A stretch of 64,000 nucleotides of DNA, from the NCBI RefSeq assembly GCF_001278075.1, contig NZ_CP011340.1, forward strand, positions 806,001 to 870,000, read 5' to 3'. Each line of letters starts with the position of its first letter. Positions within the stretch are counted from its first letter, which is position 1. Position numbers and translations under genes: made by a program. The DNA is from Streptomyces pristinaespiralis. GTDB lineage: Bacteria > Actinomycetota > Actinomycetes > Streptomycetales > Streptomycetaceae. Shown one piece after another: positions 17,544 to 25,977 of the stretch. The notes beneath the pieces are model-generated. The model had not been told where the DNA came from. It was given only the letters and a program-made list of their open reading frames with translations, and ran no database searches.

Positions 17544-18325
17544 AGTCGCGTTTCGCGCTCGGCGCGTTCATCGTGGGCGTGCCGCTCGTACTGGCACTGC
17601 TGGGGCCGCTGTTCGCGGGTGAACCGGGGCCGCGCGCCGCTTCGTTCACGCTCGGCGGCGGTCACTGGCTGGGCACGGACTTCACCGGCCGGGACGTGTG
17701 GCGCGAAGTCCTGCTCGGCGGGCGGCCGGTGGTCCTCGTGGCGCTCGCCGCGACACTGCTCGCCTACCTGGTGGCGCTGCCGCTCGGGCTGATCAGCGCT
17801 CTGACGGACCGGGCATGGCTGGAAGAGGTGCTGATGCGGCCGCTGGACGTGCTGCTGGCCGTGCCGTCTCTGCTGACGATCCTCCTCGTGGCCTCTGTCC
17901 TCACGCCGGGGCCGGCCGGTCTGGCGCTGCTCGTCGCGCTGGTCAACATCCCGGACGCCGCCCGGATCGTCCGTGCGGCGGCCGCCGAGGCGGCGTCGCG
18001 CCCGGCGGTCGAGGCGCTGCGCATGCAGGGCGAGAGCTGGTGGCGCATGGCCGTGGGCTACGTCGGCCGATCGATCGGCCGCACCCTCGCCGCCGACGCG
18101 GGCGTACGGCTGACCGGGGTGCTCTACCTGGTGGCGACAGCGGCGTTCCTCGGCGTCGGCGTCGCACCGGACGCCTCCGACTGGGCCGTGATGGTGGACC
18201 GCAACCGCACGGGCCTGTTCGTGCAGCCCTGGGCCGTCGTGGTGCCCGCGCTGCTGATCGTGGGCCTGACCATGGGCGGCAACCTGCTCTTCGACGCACT
18301 GCTGGACAAGAGGAGACGGACATGA
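17540..18325 (+). CDS. ABC importer permease 2 (DppC/NikC type)
   Basis: The 261-residue partner permease starts at an ATG overlapping the previous stop. It contains HWLGTDFTGRDVWREVLLGG, the family hallmark near the N-terminus, then helices including VALAATLLAYLVALPLGLI. The EAA-like coupling loop is VEALRMQGESWWRMAVGYVG, and the exit helix region is LYLVATAAFLGVGVAPDASD. It is slightly shorter than the usual 280-300 residues. Confidence 0.92.
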   Translation: MKSRFALGAFIVGVPLVLALLGPLFAGEPGPRAASFTLGGGHWLGTDFTGRDVWREVLLGGRPVVLVALAATLLAYLVALPLGLISALTDRAWLEEVLMRPLDVLLAVPSLLTILLVASVLTPGPAGLALLVALVNIPDAARIVRAAAAEAASRPAVEALRMQGESWWRMAVGYVGRSIGRTLAADAGVRLTGVLYLVATAAFLGVGVAPDASDWAVMVDRNRTGLFVQPWAVVVPALLIVGLTMGGNLLFDALLDKRRRT

Positions 18326-19863
18326 GCGTGGTCGCCGGGATCACGGGGCTGAGGATCGAGGTCGGCGGCCGGGCGATCGTCGACGGCGTGAACCTCCAGG
18401 TCGTGCCCGGGAAGATCACCGCGCTCGTCGGCGCGTCCGGCAGCGGCAAGACCACTACGGGGCTCGCGCTGCTCGGCGAATACCCGGCGGGCGCACGCGT
18501 GTCCGGTGAGGTGCGGGTGCCGGCGGGCCTCGTGGGATACGTACCCCAGCAGCCGGCGTCCGTTCTCAACCCCGCACGCCGGGTGGGCGCGCTGCTGCGC
18601 GACATCGCCCGCGCCCAGGTCCGCGAACTGCCCAGGGCCGAGCGCCGGGACGCCGCCCGGGACCGCATCGTGCGCGCGCTCGCCCTGGCCCAGCTCCCGG
18701 AGGGCGAGGAACTGCTTCGGCGCTATCCGCACCAGCTCTCGGGCGGTCAGCAGCAGCGCGTCGTCCTGGCCCAGGCACTGCTGCTCGGAGCGCGGGTGGT
18801 GGTCGCGGACGAGCCGACCACCGGCCAGGACGCGCTGACGAAGCGGCGCATCGTCGACCAGCTGGCGCAGGTCGCCCGTCAGGGCATCGCGGTGGTGCTG
18901 CTCAGCCACGACATGGATGTCGTACGGGCTCTCGCGGACGAAGTCCTGGTCATGCGGGGCGGCCGGGTGGTGGAGTCGGGCACGGTGGACCGGATCCGGC
19001 TGGAGCCGCGGCACCCGTGGACCCGTGAACTCGTCGCCCCGGGCCCGGGCCTGCCGGCCACCGCACGGGACGGACACGGCGCAGCCGTACTCCAGGTCCG
19101 TGGCCTGGTCGCCCGGTACGGCCGGACCGTGGCACTGCGCGCCGGCGCCCTCACGCTCAGGGCCGGGGAGTGCCTCGCCGTCGTCGGCCGCTCCGGCAGC
19201 GGCAAGACCACGCTCGCCCGCTGCCTGGCCGGACTCCACCGCGACCACGACGGCGACGTCCTGCTCGACGGGATGCCGCTCCCCCGCAGTCTGCGCGCCC
19301 GCACGCGCGGCCAACTGGCCGCAGTGCAGTACGTCTTCCAGGACGCGCGGGCCTCCTTCGACGAACACCGTCCGGTGCTGGACCAGGTGGCCCGCACGGC
19401 GGTACGGCTGCGCGGTGCCGTACCGGACGAGGCCCGCGCCGAGGCGCTGGACACCCTCACCGGCCTCGGCCTCGCGGAGGAAGGCGTGCGGCGCCGGCCG
19501 GGACAGCTGTCCGGCGGCGAGCTCCAGCGGGCCGCGATCGCACGCGCTCTGCTCGCGCGGCCGTGGGTGCTGGTCTGCGACGAGATCACCTCCGGTCTCG
19601 ACCCGGTGACGCGCCGGGCCCTCCTGGACCTGCTGGCCGCCGTCCAGCGCGAGCGCCCGGAGCTGGCCCTCGTCCTGATCACCCATGACCTGGAGGTCGC
19701 GGCCGTGGCGACGCGTATCGCCGTACTGAACGGCGGGGAAGTCGTCGAACAGGGGACGGCTCGTGAGGTGCTGACCACGCCGCGGCACCCGTTCACGGTC
19801 TCCCTCATGGAGACCTCCGCGGGCCTTACGGCGGAGACGGCCGACATGGGCCCGCACGCTTGA
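18322..19863 (+). CDS. ABC importer ATPase, fused DppD/DppF-type double cassette
   Basis: The 513-residue protein carries two complete ATP-binding cassettes that energise the importer. The first has Walker A GASGSGKTT, signature LSGGQQQR and Walker B VVVADEPT. The second, from about residue 255, has Walker A GRSGSGKTT, signature LSGGELQR and Walker B VLVCDEIT. One switch-histidine region is visible in each (LLSHDMD, LITHDLE). Both halves therefore look catalytically competent. The ATG overlaps the permease stop, completing a compact operon. Confidence 0.93.
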   Translation: MSVVAGITGLRIEVGGRAIVDGVNLQVVPGKITALVGASGSGKTTTGLALLGEYPAGARVSGEVRVPAGLVGYVPQQPASVLNPARRVGALLRDIARAQVRELPRAERRDAARDRIVRALALAQLPEGEELLRRYPHQLSGGQQQRVVLAQALLLGARVVVADEPTTGQDALTKRRIVDQLAQVARQGIAVVLLSHDMDVVRALADEVLVMRGGRVVESGTVDRIRLEPRHPWTRELVAPGPGLPATARDGHGAAVLQVRGLVARYGRTVALRAGALTLRAGECLAVVGRSGSGKTTLARCLAGLHRDHDGDVLLDGMPLPRSLRARTRGQLAAVQYVFQDARASFDEHRPVLDQVARTAVRLRGAVPDEARAEALDTLTGLGLAEEGVRRRPGQLSGGELQRAAIARALLARPWVLVCDEITSGLDPVTRRALLDLLAAVQRERPELALVLITHDLEVAAVATRIAVLNGGEVVEQGTAREVLTTPRHPFTVSLMETSAGLTAETADMGPHA

Positions 19864-19894
19864 AGCCGTCCGCACCACGTGGCCTCCCCCGACT

Positions 19895-19923
19895 TGATAG
19901 GCAAGTGTTCACTTGCCTATCGT
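19895..19923 (+). promoter_or_regulatory. Perfect palindromic operator and promoter of the ArsR/VOC operon
   Basis: GATAGGCAAGTG and its exact reverse complement are separated by TT (19896-19921). A TTGATA at 19895 and a TATCGT at 19918, 17 bases apart, look like the -35 and -10. The operator covers the whole promoter, and the predicted transcript start falls at or next to the ArsR ATG, so the mRNA may be nearly leaderless. Confidence 0.8.
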
Positions 19924-19930
19924 GGGGGTC

Positions 19931-20224
19931 ATGGCGGAGGATGTCTTCAAGGCACTGGCCGACCCCACCCGTCGGCGCATCCTTGACGAGCTGGTGGAAC
20001 GGGACGGCCAGACCCTGTTCGAGATTTGCACGCGGCTGCTGACGAAACACGGCCTGGGGCTGTCCCGCCAGGCGGTCAGCCAACATCTGGCCGTACTGGA
20101 GTCAGCGGGTCTGGTCGTTTCACGGCGCCAGGGCCGATACAAGTTCCATGACCTCAACACCGAACCCCTCGAGTCCATCATGACCCGATGGCTCAGGCCC
20201 CAGACACCGGAGAGCACCCCATGA
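19931..20224 (+). CDS. ArsR-family HTH regulator
   Basis: A 97-residue winged-helix repressor of the ArsR superfamily: FKALADPTRRRILDELV, the recognition segment GLSRQAVSQHLAVLESAGLVVSRRQGR and YKFHDLNTEPLE. It lacks the ELCVCD metal motif, so it is probably one of the many non-metal members. ATG at 19931 is favoured over a TTG at 19913 that lies inside the operator palindrome. It overlaps the VOC gene by 4 bases and very likely autoregulates both genes through that palindrome. Confidence 0.92.
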   Translation: MAEDVFKALADPTRRRILDELVERDGQTLFEICTRLLTKHGLGLSRQAVSQHLAVLESAGLVVSRRQGRYKFHDLNTEPLESIMTRWLRPQTPESTP

Positions 20225-20607
20225 GGATCCACGTATCGAGCGTCTTCGTCGACGACCAGGAGAAGGCCCTGCGCTTCTACACCGACGTACTGGGCTTCGT
20301 GAAGAAGCACGACGTCCCCATGGGCGAGGACCGGTGGCTCACCGTGGTCTCGCCGGAAGACCCCGAAGGCACCGAACTGCTGCTGGAACCCTCCGGCCAC
20401 CCCGCGGTCCAGCCCTACAAGACGGCACTGGTCGAGGACGGCATCCCGGCCACCTCCTTCGCCGTGGACGACGTCCGGGCGGAGTTCGCCCGGCTGCGCG
20501 AGCTCGGGGTGAACTTCACCCAGGAGCCGCTGGAGATGGGCCCGGTCACCACGGCGGTCCTGGACGACACGTGCGGCAACCTGATCCAGATCGTGCACAG
20601 CAAGTAG
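20221..20607 (+). CDS. VOC-superfamily (glyoxalase-like) protein
   Basis: A 128-residue protein with paired beta-alpha-beta modules of the vicinal-oxygen-chelate fold (SSVFVDDQEKALRFYTDVLGF; TTAVLDDTCGNLIQIVHSK). These proteins are metal-dependent lyases/dioxygenases or drug binders such as bleomycin or fosfomycin resistance proteins. The substrate cannot be told. The start overlaps the ArsR stop (ATGA), so the two form one operon. Confidence 0.9.
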   Translation: MRIHVSSVFVDDQEKALRFYTDVLGFVKKHDVPMGEDRWLTVVSPEDPEGTELLLEPSGHPAVQPYKTALVEDGIPATSFAVDDVRAEFARLRELGVNFTQEPLEMGPVTTAVLDDTCGNLIQIVHSK

Positions 20608-20646
20608 GAACCGGCACCCGGCCCCACGCCTTCTTGCCGCCCTGCC

Positions 20647-20671
20647 ACGCCCGCCGCACCACGGCGGGCGT
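20647..20671. terminator. Bidirectional hairpin terminator
   Basis: A perfect 10-bp stem (ACGCCCGCCG / CGGCGGGCGT) with a 5-nt loop lies between the convergent VOC gene and the leftward hypothetical gene. Confidence 0.75.
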
Positions 20672-20693
20672 CAGCGTGCCGGCGTCTCGTCGA

Positions 20694-21062
20694 TCAGAAG
20701 TCGAGTTCGTCCTCGAAGTAGCAGGAGGGGAGCGCCCTGATCCGAGAGCCCCTCAAGGCGTCGAGTACTGCCTGCACGGACGACACAACGCTCTTCGGAG
20801 CGGCGTCGTGAGTCGCACTGCACTCGATGACGGTCCACCAGTCGAGGAACCCCTCACCGCCGGTTTCGTAGTCGTTATGGGCGATCGAGATTTCAACGGC
20901 ACCGACCTTGAGCCGCGTTTCACCCTTTATGCCCAGGGTCGAGGAAAGCGAGCGACGCACGAGGTCGTGATCATCCGAGTCGACATAAATGTCGCAGCTG
21001 GCGTACTCATCCAACATATCCGCCTGCCTCCGTACGCCGTACACACGCCGGCGCCGACTCAC
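20694..21062 (-). CDS. Hypothetical protein, 122 residues
   Basis: No family recognised. The protein is soluble and acidic, with segments ASCDIYVDSDDHDLVRRSLSS and EGFLDWWTVIECSATHDAA. The GTG start lies 4 bases after the stop of the hydrolase gene upstream; an internal ATG (MLDEYASCD) is an alternative. The close spacing suggests co-transcription with the hydrolase. Small stand-alone proteins of this type are sometimes immunity-like, but there is no evidence for that here. Confidence 0.6.
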   Translation of the reverse strand: MSRRRRVYGVRRQADMLDEYASCDIYVDSDDHDLVRRSLSSTLGIKGETRLKVGAVEISIAHNDYETGGEGFLDWWTVIECSATHDAAPKSVVSSVQAVLDALRGSRIRALPSCYFEDELDF

Positions 21063-21065
21063 CGA

Positions 21066-21650
21066 TCACCGACATTCTCGTTCCGGCCCTGGCCCGGCAA
21101 AGTCCAGCACCCGGCGCCAGGTCAGCTCCGCGGCCTGTGGGTCGTAGTCAGGGAGGTCGCGGTCGGTATAGAAGTGGCCGGCGCCCGGGTAGCGGAAGAT
21201 CTCCAGGTCGACCCCGGCCTCCCGTGCCGTCCGGGTCATGGCGGCGACACGCTCAGGCGGGGCGAACCGGTCCGGCTCGGCCGCGTGCAGCTGGACGCGG
21301 AGACCCGGCCGCACGGAGCCGGGGATGTCGGCCGTGGCGTGCAGCAGGACGACACCAGCGGTACCGGGGCGCTCGGCCCACAGGTCGGAGACGACGCCGG
21401 TCCCCATCGAGACACCGACCAGGACGGTCTCGTCCGGCATCGCGTCCAGAGCCTGCCGAGCCCGCTCGATCACTGCCGACCAGCCGATCCCTTCCACAAG
21501 CCGGAACCCCTGGTCGAGAGTGGCCGCGGTCTCACCGCCGTAGAGATCGGGCGTGACGACCTCATGCCCGGCATGCCGCAGTCGCTCGGCGGCGAGGAGC
21601 TCGGCGGAGCGCAGACCGAGAACGGAGTGGAAGAGCGCGATATGGGCCAT
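21066..21650 (-). CDS. Dienelactone hydrolase family protein
   Basis: A 194-residue alpha/beta hydrolase resembling dienelactone hydrolases. The nucleophile elbow reads VGVSMGTGV (Ser rather than the Cys of classical DLH). The acid and base follow in the FRYPGAGHFYTDRDLP region, and the N-terminus IALFHSVLGL forms the oxyanion strand. Related actinobacterial sequences share the YPGAGHLFTD-type ending. It probably hydrolyses a small ester or lactone; the true substrate is unknown. Confidence 0.85.
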   Translation of the reverse strand: MAHIALFHSVLGLRSAELLAAERLRHAGHEVVTPDLYGGETAATLDQGFRLVEGIGWSAVIERARQALDAMPDETVLVGVSMGTGVVSDLWAERPGTAGVVLLHATADIPGSVRPGLRVQLHAAEPDRFAPPERVAAMTRTAREAGVDLEIFRYPGAGHFYTDRDLPDYDPQAAELTWRRVLDFAGPGPERECR

Positions 21651-22003
21651 GCCACCATCGTGCCGTCCGACGGCTCCAGGACACCAAGCAGCCCTGCGGA
21701 GTGGCTATGACGGGCACATTCGCTACGCGGGCTGTTCTGGGCCGGGCCTGAGGCCGCAGCCTTCTCCAGCCGGCGCTGCACCCGGTGCGGTCCGGTAGCA
21801 GTCGTCCTCATCGCTCGGCTCGTGGAAGCCGGGATCCCGGACGATCTGGGTCACCGGCTCCTGCCGATTGAACCGGGGGATGGGCCGGGGATCACGCCAC
21901 AGCAGCCGGGGAGGAAGCACGCGCCCAGAGGGCCTACATCTTTCACGGGACGGTCTCGGTCGCCTCAATCCGGCTCCGGCTGCGCAGGTGAGTTCGCTCG
22001 CCG
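21651..22003. other. Gene-free stretch with a possible coding scar
   Basis: No intact gene is present. On the minus strand a frame reads WRDPRPIPRFNRQEPVTQIV and then RDPGFHEPSDEDDCYRT before a stop near 21737. This looks more protein-like than its surroundings and may be the tail of a lost gene. Nothing else was recognised. Confidence 0.3.
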
Positions 22004-22486
22004 CTACTCCAACATGCGTTCCGCGTCTTCCGGAACCCAAGGGAAGGGGACGTTGGGCCATCGCGCGGCCGCCCACACGTCGAGATCGACGGCCAGAACG
22101 GCATCGATGAAGACTTGCGGCGGCCGGTAACCATGGGCGGTGACGTAGTGGGTGATCAGGAACGGAGCGGCATAGGCGGTGCCGGGCCGGCCCGGGATCC
22201 GTAGCTCTCCGTTTCCTTCCGGAGCGACTGCCGCAGGACACAGGTCGCACTCGTGCACCCCGAGGCAGACGTTCATCCACTGGACCTCCTGAACGGCCTT
22301 CAGCTTCTCCACGAAGGCCGTGGAGACCCATCCTGTCGAGTACGGTTCGCCGGATTCCAGCCATCCGATATTCAGGCGGGTGTACTCGGGGCGGTACCAG
22401 GCCGCGTAATAGCCGGACTCCCTGTCCGTAAACGCATCCTCGTCCTGGTAGTCGTACTCGCTGAGATCTTCGTAGAACACCCGCAC
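22004..22486 (-). CDS. Hypothetical protein, 160 residues
   Basis: A soluble protein rich in Tyr and Trp at the N-terminus (FYEDLSEYDYQDEDAFT, YNIGWL-like RLNIGWLESG). It has a conserved-looking CLGVHECDLC motif whose His and three Cys could bind a metal. The C-terminus reads HGYRPPQVFIDAVLAVDL. Similar proteins of unknown function are common in Streptomyces, sometimes listed as DUF7919-like; I hold that name loosely. It lies just outside the mobile-element island. Confidence 0.6.
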   Translation of the reverse strand: MRVFYEDLSEYDYQDEDAFTDRESGYYAAWYRPEYTRLNIGWLESGEPYSTGWVSTAFVEKLKAVQEVQWMNVCLGVHECDLCPAAVAPEGNGELRIPGRPGTAYAAPFLITHYVTAHGYRPPQVFIDAVLAVDLDVWAAARWPNVPFPWVPEDAERMLE

Positions 22487-22850
22487 ATCATCGCCACACC
22501 GCCTAGGTGACGCTCAAGCCATTGCCATGACCCATCGGACACGCCCTAGCTAGGGCGCGTATCGAGTCGTGATCAACGGTTGTCCAGGTTGGGGTCGTTG
22601 ATCTTGGCAATGGCGGCTGTGCTGCAAAGCCTCAGGGCGAATCTTCGGTGCGAGTCGTGTCGTCGAGGCGCATGGCGATCGAAGCTATGCCCTTGGAGAG
22701 GCGAACCAGTCGCCGCGTGCGCGGCTCGCTCCGGTTGATGGTCTGCGATGCTGCTTCGCTGCGCCCGCTAGACCGGCCGGGCTGGGCGTCAAGGTGCCGT
22801 CCTGCGAAAATCGCTGGTCGGTCGCCGCCGCACAGTGATAGGAAACCTGG
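22487..22850 (-). mobile_element. Insertion-sequence end with terminal repeat and transposase-like tail
   Basis: The 25-bp repeat at 22552-22576 is followed 55 bases later by a minus-strand frame ending at 22632 that reads SEAASQTINRSEPRTRRLVR and then LSKGIASIAMRL, like the C-terminus of a protein whose body is gone. The distance from stop to repeat fits the 3' end of an IS5-type element. The exact element is not identified. A CTAGCTAG sequence abuts the outer edge of the repeat. Confidence 0.5.
22552..22576. repeat. Left 25-bp terminal inverted repeat
   Basis: It matches the reverse complement of 25978-26002 in 24 of 25 positions (AGGGCGCGTAT followed by CGAGTCGTGATCAA on this side). The two copies bound a 3.45-kb block. 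Confidence 0.85.
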
Positions 22851-23639
22851 GTGACCAAGACCTTGGACTTCCCCGAGCTGCTGCGCCTGATCGACGAGCG
22901 GTCGGCCGCCTTCCGGGCCGCGATCGCCTCCGCGCCCAGCCTCGATGTGCAGGTGCCGACCTGCCCCGAGTGGACGCTGCTCGACCTGGTGCACCACCTG
23001 GGCGAGGGGCGTCGCGCCTGGGCCGCCACGGTGGCGGCTGGGCCGGACGCCTCGGGCAAGTTGGCGGGGGAGGGCTTGGCCGCACCGCAGGAGCACGAGG
23101 CCCTGCTCGCTTGGCTGGCCGAGTCGACGCAGCAGATGCTGGACGCGTTGCGGGAGGCCGGCCCGGAGCGCGGTTGCTGGACGTGGTGGGGCTCGTCGCA
23201 GTCGCCGCGGACCTGCGGTGCCGTCGCCCGGCACCAGCTCCAGGAGATCGCGATGCACACCTATGACGCCCAGCTCACCGTGGGCGCCCCGGAGCCGCTG
23301 CCGGAGGACGTGGCGCTCGATGGTGTCGAGGAGTTCCTGTTCACCTGCTGCACCACGACGGTCGCCTGGCCGCACAAGCCTGCCGTCGTCGACTACCACG
23401 TCACCGAGGGCGGCTCCTGGCGCCAATCGGTCTCCGCCGATGGTTCGCGGGCCTTCCGTCTGCCCGAATCCGGCGGTGTGCCCGCCGCCGGCGAGGACTC
23501 GGAGTCGGTCGACGTCTCCGCCCGGGGCACGGCGAGTGACCTGGTCCTGGCCTTCTACGGTCGCATCCCGCTGGACTCCCTGACGCTCGAAGGCGATCGG
23601 CACCTCTTCGATCTTCTGGAAAAGTGGGACATGGAGTAG
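22851..23639 (+). CDS. Maleylpyruvate isomerase family mycothiol-dependent enzyme
   Basis: The 262-residue protein has the N-terminal DinB-like metal-binding domain of the mycothiol-dependent maleylpyruvate isomerase superfamily: TCPEWTLLDLVHHLGEGRRAW and the metal-site pair in ARHQLQEIAMHTYDAQL. A C-terminal MDMPI-type domain ends in LVLAFYGRIPLDSLTLEGD. The enzyme class uses mycothiol, the actinobacterial thiol, for isomerisation or conjugation. The GTG start is preceded by GGAAACCTGG. It appears intact although it lies between insertion-sequence fragments, so it is probably carried or trapped cargo. Confidence 0.88.
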   Translation: MTKTLDFPELLRLIDERSAAFRAAIASAPSLDVQVPTCPEWTLLDLVHHLGEGRRAWAATVAAGPDASGKLAGEGLAAPQEHEALLAWLAESTQQMLDALREAGPERGCWTWWGSSQSPRTCGAVARHQLQEIAMHTYDAQLTVGAPEPLPEDVALDGVEEFLFTCCTTTVAWPHKPAVVDYHVTEGGSWRQSVSADGSRAFRLPESGGVPAAGEDSESVDVSARGTASDLVLAFYGRIPLDSLTLEGDRHLFDLLEKWDME

Positions 23640-23733
23640 GACTGCCTGGAGGGCCGATCTTCGGACGTCCGCACAGCGCGGATCGTGCGCTCCAGTTGGC
23701 GGAGGGTGTTGTCCAGCGTCTGGTTCCCTGTCC

Positions 23734-24117
23734 TCACCGCTGCGTTGTGTCACGCCCGGCATCCGGACACGGAAGCCCCCGGGTGAGGTCCTTGATCCAG
23801 ATCATCGAGGCGCGTAGGTGGAGGCCCGCGAGGTAGCTCTGCCCTGGTGGCGATGCCTCTCCAGGCCTTCAGCTTGTTGATCAGCCGTTCGACGGTGTTC
23901 CTCTCCTTGTAGAGGTCGGCGTCGTGTCCGACGGGCCGACCGCCCCCGGGGCCCTTCCTCTTCCGATTGGCGGCCTGGTCCGACTTCTCCGGGATGACCG
24001 CCTTGATGTGACGTTTGCGCAGGTGGGCGCGGTTGCCACGGGATGAATAGGCCTTGTCCCCGGCAATCGCGTCCGGTCGGGTGCGTGGGCGACCGACCGG
24101 CCCGCGGACCTGTCTAG
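23734..24117 (-). pseudogene. IS5-type transposase, C-terminal fragment
   Basis: The frame RPRTRPDAIAGDKAYSSRGN then YKERNTVERLINKLKAWRGI is the C-terminal half of a DDE transposase of IS5-type elements common in Streptomyces. Near 23846 a short deletion removes the usual RYDKTPE-like residues and shifts the frame. The proper ending SYLAGLHLRASMIWIKDLTR continues in the next frame to a stop at 23734. The N-terminal half is absent here and lies 1.4 kb to the right, on the same strand. Confidence 0.85.
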
Positions 24118-24144
24118 GACGGCCTCTTTTGGCCCCGGAGGAAC

Positions 24145-24616
24145 GGTCCAGGCCGGCAACCCGCTCTGCCTGATCGGCGACTCCGGGACCGGCAAGTCCC
24201 ACCTGCTGATCGGGCTCGGCACCGCGATCGCGGAGGCCGGCGGACGCATCCGATACACGACTGCGGCGAACCTGGTGAACGAGCTGGCCGAGGCTGCCAG
24301 TGACAAGCAGCTGGGGCGCACGATCAAGAAGTACGGCCGGGTGGACCTGCTCTGCCTCGACGAGTTCGGCTACGTCAAGCTCGACCGGCACGGCGCCGAG
24401 CTGCTGTTCCAGATCTTCACCGAACGCGAGGAACGGCACGCGATCGCGATCGCCTCGAACAGGCCGTTCACCGAGTGGGACCAGACCTTCACCGACAAGC
24501 GGCTCTGTCAGGCCATCGTCGACCGGCTCACCTTCGAGGCCCACATCATCGAGACTGGCACCCAGTCCTTCCGCCTCGCCAGCACCACGGCCAAGCGCAA
24601 AGCGGCCGCGGCCTGA
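24145..24616 (+). pseudogene. IstB-type ATPase of an IS21-family element, 5'-truncated
   Basis: The AAA+ helper ATPase of IS21 elements assists the IstA transposase in target choice. Visible are Walker A GDSGTGKSHLLIGLGTA, Walker B LLCLDEFGYVKLD and the conserved tail AIASNRPFTEWDQTF and TFEAHIIETGTQSFRL. The first 80-100 residues, including the usual start, are missing. The left edge abuts the IS5 transposase fragment, marking a junction between two elements at about 24117-24145. No istA is present. Confidence 0.85.
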
Positions 24617-24630
24617 CGAGAGCGATCTCT

Positions 24631-24666
24631 TGGTGAGAGCGACGGCTGAAACTCTCGCTCTCACCA
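24631..24666 (+). terminator. Hairpin after istB remnant
   Basis: A perfect 12-bp stem (TGGTGAGAGCGA / TCGCTCTCACCA) with a 12-nt loop lies 15 bases after the istB stop. It would terminate the element's transcript or lie near the IS21 end. Confidence 0.65.
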
Positions 24667-24760
24667 CGGATTCAAGCTCTCGACAAGCCAGACCCCGCGC
24701 CGGGCCCGAGAGGCTTACTGGGAGACTGCAACGAGTTAGGTCTCTTGGGTGGGGCGGGAT

Positions 24761-25225
24761 ATGAACCGAAGACTGTTCGGTCTGGCATGCACGCTGATCC
24801 TGGCGGCATCGGCGAGTGCGACCGGCTGCGGCCGCTACTCCCCATGTCCTGGGGCGGGCCAGCGGCCGGAGGGACTCAGCACGAAGGACCTGGTCGGCAC
24901 CTATCAAAGCACTGTCGGACGCGTGACTCTCAGCAACGACGGGACGTTCACCACACTCGGGTGGCCCGCAAGTCTTGCAGAAGCCACCGGTGACCCGCAG
25001 AGCAGAACCGGAAGCGGAACTTGGGAGCTGACTACCGCTGACGACTCCGGCTGGCCTGTCGACTTCACCTTCCACAAGATCAGCGGCTACTGGGACAGCG
25101 ACGTCAATGGTGGGTACTACGGAGACGGTCTTTACGTCAGCGGCAGTCGCGAGAACCCGCACCTCTACGGATACGTCGGCGACCCCGACAGCTGTGAACT
25201 CGACACCTTCACGCGCAACCGCTGA
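24761..25225 (+). CDS. Small secreted lipoprotein
   Basis: A 154-residue protein with a lipoprotein signal peptide (MNRRLFGLACTLILAASASA) ending in an ATGC lipobox-like site. The compact domain has GLSTKDLVGTYQSTVGRVTL, a TWELTTADDSGWP strand and several paired cysteines (CGRYSPC, DSCELD). The GTY/TL/GTW pattern resembles small beta-barrel lipoproteins of unknown function in Streptomyces. It lies within the mobile-element island and seems intact. The ATG is the first start before the signal peptide. Confidence 0.7.
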   Translation: MNRRLFGLACTLILAASASATGCGRYSPCPGAGQRPEGLSTKDLVGTYQSTVGRVTLSNDGTFTTLGWPASLAEATGDPQSRTGSGTWELTTADDSGWPVDFTFHKISGYWDSDVNGGYYGDGLYVSGSRENPHLYGYVGDPDSCELDTFTRNR

Positions 25226-25529
25226 GACACGCTTCCCACGGCCTATGCCCATGAACCTGGGCGTCGTTCGCACGTGAGTTAGTCGGCCACGCCCAACAAG
25301 GCGCCCGCCCGTCCGCAATCCTGTCAGGGGAAGCAGCCGGACGGGCTCCGTGGACCCACGCTACCGGCCGCCGCGGACCGCCGTCCGCACCTACCGGCCT
25401 CCTTCCCAGGACGCCCGCGAAACGTCACCCGATCGAGGGGTGGGGCCACTCCAAACCGTTCCTCTCCGGCACTGCCCTGACCTGTCACCCACACGGCTCA
25501 AGAGTGGGGCCAGACGAAACCGTTCCGGT
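25226..25529. other. Gene-free stretch within the mobile island
   Basis: It contains no intact gene. Several CCACTCCAAACCGTT / GGGGCCA-type short repeats occur (around 25445 and 25510), as expected for decayed element DNA. Nothing else was recognised. Confidence 0.35.
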
Positions 25530-25927
25530 GGGGCCACTGGAGGCCGTCGCAGACACAGCCTTCTCCAGAGCAGTGAACACGTCCTCGTCCAGGTGTATCC
25601 CGGCGGCGTCGTGGTGGGCCCGAGCGGTGGTGAAGCGATGCTGACCAGCGACAGGTCTACCTGGCCTCGCTTCGCGGCCTCCGCGATCAGCCCCTCCAGC
25701 AGAACCTCGAACACGCCCGCGTCACGCCACTGCCGGAAGCGGTTGGAGACCGTCGACCAAGCGCCGAACTCCTGCGGAATCTCCCGCCACTGCCCGCCGG
25801 TCTTGAACCGCCAGATCACACCCTCGAACTGCCGCCGCAGCAGCGCGGGATACGGCCCGTACTCGCCGATCGGCAGGTATGGGCCGATGTACTCCCACTC
25901 TTCGTCAGTTAGCTGCACTCGCGTCAC
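25530..25927 (-). pseudogene. IS5-type transposase, N-terminal fragment
   Basis: From a GTG at 25927 the frame reads VQLTDEEWEYIGPYLPIGEY and FEGVIWRFKTGGQWREIPQE, the N-terminal DUF4096 domain of an IS5-type transposase, and then GLIAEAAKRGQVDLSLVS. Near 25650 the frame is lost; the expected continuation TARAHHDAAG and IHLDEDVFTALEKA is readable in another frame. Homology fades near 25530. It is in the same orientation as the C-terminal fragment at 23734, so one element was probably split by an insertion and decayed. Confidence 0.85.
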
Positions 25928-25977
25928 GCAAGATGATCTACCGGATCGAGGGCTCAGGGTGGAGCCCAATCGACAGA

